Shown here in pieces: positions 6,230 to 7,531 of a stretch of 7,531 nucleotides of DNA. The notes below the pieces were generated by a model, which did not search any database, had not been told where the DNA came from, and worked only from the letters and a program-made list of their open reading frames with translations. This DNA is from ANME-2 cluster archaeon (GTDB lineage: Archaea > Halobacteriota > Methanosarcinia > Methanosarcinales > Methanocomedenaceae), in assembly GCA_022353185.1 (NCBI GenBank), contig JAKRWB010000730.1, positions 1-7,531 on the forward strand, in the 5' to 3' direction. How positions within the stretch are numbered: position 1 is the first letter of the stretch; each line of letters opens with the position of its first letter. A program made the translations under genes and the position numbers.

Positions 6230-6621
6230 TTCGTATACCCCCCTGTCCTACCCTCAAGTTCAGCTTTGTTTGGAGCTGCGAGTTGATCAGGGCTGTAGAT
6301 TGTCTCTTCCTTGGTCCAACAAGCCAATTCAAAGTGTTTTGTCATAGACAGTGCCCCATTTGGACAGTAATCAACACATAATCCGCAAAACATACAATGC
6401 CCGTTATCAAATTGTGGATACCATTTACCGGATTTTACAATCTCAATGACATCATTGGGACACATCTGGGAACAGATGCCGCAACCCACACATTTATCCT
6501 TGTCAAGATGTTGCTGCCCCCTGAAAGCATCAGGCAGTTCCATTATTTCTTCAGGATATAGTCTAGTTACAGATTTTGTATATACATTGCGAAGTGTTAA
6601 ATATAAATTTCTCAATACCAT
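6226..6621 (-). CDS. fpoI: F420H2 dehydrogenase subunit I, two-[4Fe-4S] ferredoxin-like protein (NuoI family)
   Basis: 131 residues. It has two classic CxxCxxCxxxCP motifs: Cys44, 47, 50, 54 (CVGCGICSQMCP) and Cys76, 79, 82, 86 (CMFCGLCVDYCP). This is the arrangement for two [4Fe-4S] clusters (N6a/N6b in bacterial complex I), which carry electrons from the peripheral arm toward the FpoB cluster and methanophenazine. Each fourth Cys is followed by Pro, as expected for low-potential ferredoxin domains. The N-terminal residues 1-20 form a basic, amphipathic stretch that in NuoI homologues lies on the membrane surface. No transmembrane helix is seen. The protein is compact, with no large extensions. 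The ATG at 6621 is supported by a Shine-Dalgarno site. The TGA stop overlaps the next start codon as ATGA (6229-6226). Confidence 0.96.
   Translation of the reverse strand: MVLRNLYLTLRNVYTKSVTRLYPEEIMELPDAFRGQQHLDKDKCVGCGICSQMCPNDVIEIVKSGKWYPQFDNGHCMFCGLCVDYCPNGALSMTKHFELACWTKEETIYSPDQLAAPNKAELEGRTGGYTK
6237..6243 (-). promoter_or_regulatory. Ribosome binding site of fpoJ N-terminal half (G-run type)
   Basis: GGGGGGT lies seven bases upstream of the ATG at 6229, inside the last codons of fpoI. It replaces the usual GGAGGT. The core GGGGGT can still pair with the 16S rRNA tail ACCUCC if one G pairs with U. The pairing is inferred; no 16S gene is in the window. Confidence 0.55.
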
Positions 6622-6628
6622 TTCTTTT

Positions 6629-6636
6629 CCACTCCT
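6629..6636 (-). promoter_or_regulatory. Ribosome binding site of fpoI, fused to the fpoH stop codon
   Basis: The minus strand reads TAGGAGTGG, in which the TAG stop of fpoH supplies the first A and G of the Shine-Dalgarno sequence AGGAGTGG. Seven bases (AAAAGAA with its flanking base) separate it from the fpoI ATG at 6621. The layout suggests that ribosomes ending fpoH translation can restart on fpoI. Confidence 0.75.
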
Positions 6637-7531
6637 ATGCCCACATTAATCCTATAATAGTTGACCATATAAGGTTTAATAACGCAAGCGGAATTAATAC
6701 CTTCCAGCCAATATCGATTACCTGATCAATCCTATACCTTGGCAGAGCACCTCGTACCCATATAAAAAGCATTATCACCATTATTGTCTTGGCGATTAGC
6801 CAAAAGATTCCTGGGATGTACAGGTTACCGAAATACGGGAGACCATTCCACCCACCTAAGAATAACAAAGTTATTAGGAAAGCGCCAACAACTGCATGGA
6901 AATATTCAGCAAAGAATGCCAGTCCCCATCTCATTCCACTATATTCCGTAGCCCATCCTGCTACTAGTTCTTCTTCTGCTTCAGTCTGGTCAAAGGGTAT
7001 ACGTCCCACATCAGCCAACAGAGCAATGAAAAATACCACAAAACCCAATGGCTGCGCAATGACGAACCACCAAGTTGACTGAGCTTGTACTATTTCTACA
7101 ATATCCAATGAATATGCCATCACGGCAACACTGATAATTCCTATACCTAACGGAACTTCGTAACCAATCATCTTTGCTACGTTCCTGAAACCCGCAAGCA
7201 ATGCATATTTACTACCTGAACCCCATCCTGCCATAAATATTGCAAAAATGGACAATGCAGACACTGCTTCAAGATATAGGATACTAACATCCATTCGAGA
7301 CACTGCTACAGCATATTCGTTCCCCTTGATCATAAGAAGATCAAAAGGAATGACCGCCACCATTAAAAAACCAGACGTGAGTGCAACAATTGGTGCCCCT
7401 ATGAATAACCATTTATCTGCCTTTGTAGGTATAATATCTTCTTTGGTAAATAATTTGATGGCATCTGCAATTAGCTGCAGTACCCCAAATCGACCACCAA
7501 CACGGTTGGGACCGATCCTTGATTGTATATC
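6635..7531 (-). CDS. fpoH: F420H2 dehydrogenase subunit H (NuoH/ND1 family), 5' end cut by window edge
   Basis: Partial gene. The reading frame is open to the last base of the window, giving 298 visible codons plus a TAG stop. An internal ATG at 7363 is not the start, because recognisable family sequence lies upstream of it. The first visible residues read RIGPNRVGGRFGVLQ, then ADAIKLFTKED, which is the hallmark NuoH/ND1 segment after the first membrane helix. About 40-50 N-terminal residues are therefore missing. Further signatures are GSGSKYALLAGFR, IGYEVPLG and the acidic loop DQTEAEEELVAGWATEYSG, whose Glu cluster is highly conserved and lies by the quinone-type cavity. Several hydrophobic helices follow. 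In complex I this subunit joins the peripheral and membrane arms and lines the electron-acceptor chamber; in Methanosarcinales the acceptor is methanophenazine (family knowledge; menaquinone cannot be excluded from sequence). It heads the visible part of the cluster and is followed 13 bases later by fpoI. Confidence 0.96.
   Translation of the reverse strand, partial: DIQSRIGPNRVGGRFGVLQLIADAIKLFTKEDIIPTKADKWLFIGAPIVALTSGFLMVAVIPFDLLMIKGNEYAVAVSRMDVSILYLEAVSALSIFAIFMAGWGSGSKYALLAGFRNVAKMIGYEVPLGIGIISVAVMAYSLDIVEIVQAQSTWWFVIAQPLGFVVFFIALLADVGRIPFDQTEAEEELVAGWATEYSGMRWGLAFFAEYFHAVVGAFLITLLFLGGWNGLPYFGNLYIPGIFWLIAKTIMVIMLFIWVRGALPRYRIDQVIDIGWKVLIPLALLNLIWSTIIGLMWA

Noticed and set aside
6635..7363. 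Treating the ATG at 7363 as the start of fpoH, giving a 242-residue protein
   Set aside because: The same frame continues open to base 7531 and encodes the conserved RIGPNRVGG and ADAIKLFTKED segments, so the ATG is an internal Met.
1..7531. tRNA, rRNA, CRISPR array, insertion sequence, riboswitch or internal terminator
   Set aside because: The window is almost wholly coding for fpo genes, with gaps of 13 bases or less. I saw no repeat-spacer pattern, transposase motif, terminal inverted repeats or structured RNA.

Overview
The window is one uninterrupted minus-strand gene cluster encoding the membrane half of an archaeal complex I homologue, the F420H2 dehydrogenase (Fpo). Read 5'->3' on the minus strand (from base 7531 down to base 13), the order is fpoH (5' end cut off by the window edge), fpoI, fpoJ N-terminal half, fpoJ C-terminal half, fpoK, fpoL, fpoM, fpoN, fpoO. 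This gene order, the split fpoJ, and above all the terminal fpoO, which has no bacterial complex I counterpart, point to a methanogenic or methane-oxidising archaeon of the order Methanosarcinales (Methanosarcinaceae or ANME-2-like). Base composition is moderate to low GC by eye. The sequence alone does not let me choose a genus. The catalytic arm genes (fpoA, B, C, D) would be expected just beyond base 7531, and the F420-oxidising subunit fpoF is usually encoded elsewhere. Neither is in view.

Layout. Bases 7531-6635 hold fpoH, the subunit at the junction of the two arms that forms much of the methanophenazine chamber. Bases 6621-6226 hold fpoI, a two-[4Fe-4S] ferredoxin-like electron wire. 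Bases 6229-5374 hold the small membrane subunits J (in two pieces) and K. Bases 5370-380 hold the three large antiporter-like proton channels L, M and N. Bases 366-13 hold fpoO, a small soluble Cys-rich protein made of two 55-residue repeats. Genes overlap by 1-4 bases or are separated by 1-13 bases, and every complete gene has a recognisable Shine-Dalgarno sequence, so the cluster is almost certainly one transcript with translational coupling. No intergenic space exceeds 13 bases inside the cluster.

How the parts work together. Electrons from F420H2 pass through the peripheral arm and the FpoI clusters to methanophenazine bound near FpoH. The conformational or electrostatic signal then travels along the membrane through H, J and K to N, M and L, where conserved Glu and Lys residues in broken helices move protons out of the cell. 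All the key charged residues I could check are present, so the complex looks functional.

The core genes are a well-known system. I found no new multi-gene system. The points most worth a second look are the exact tandem-repeat structure of FpoO, the fpoJ split with its start-codon ambiguity, the G-run wobble-type Shine-Dalgarno sites, and His-rich loops in FpoL predicted to face outward.
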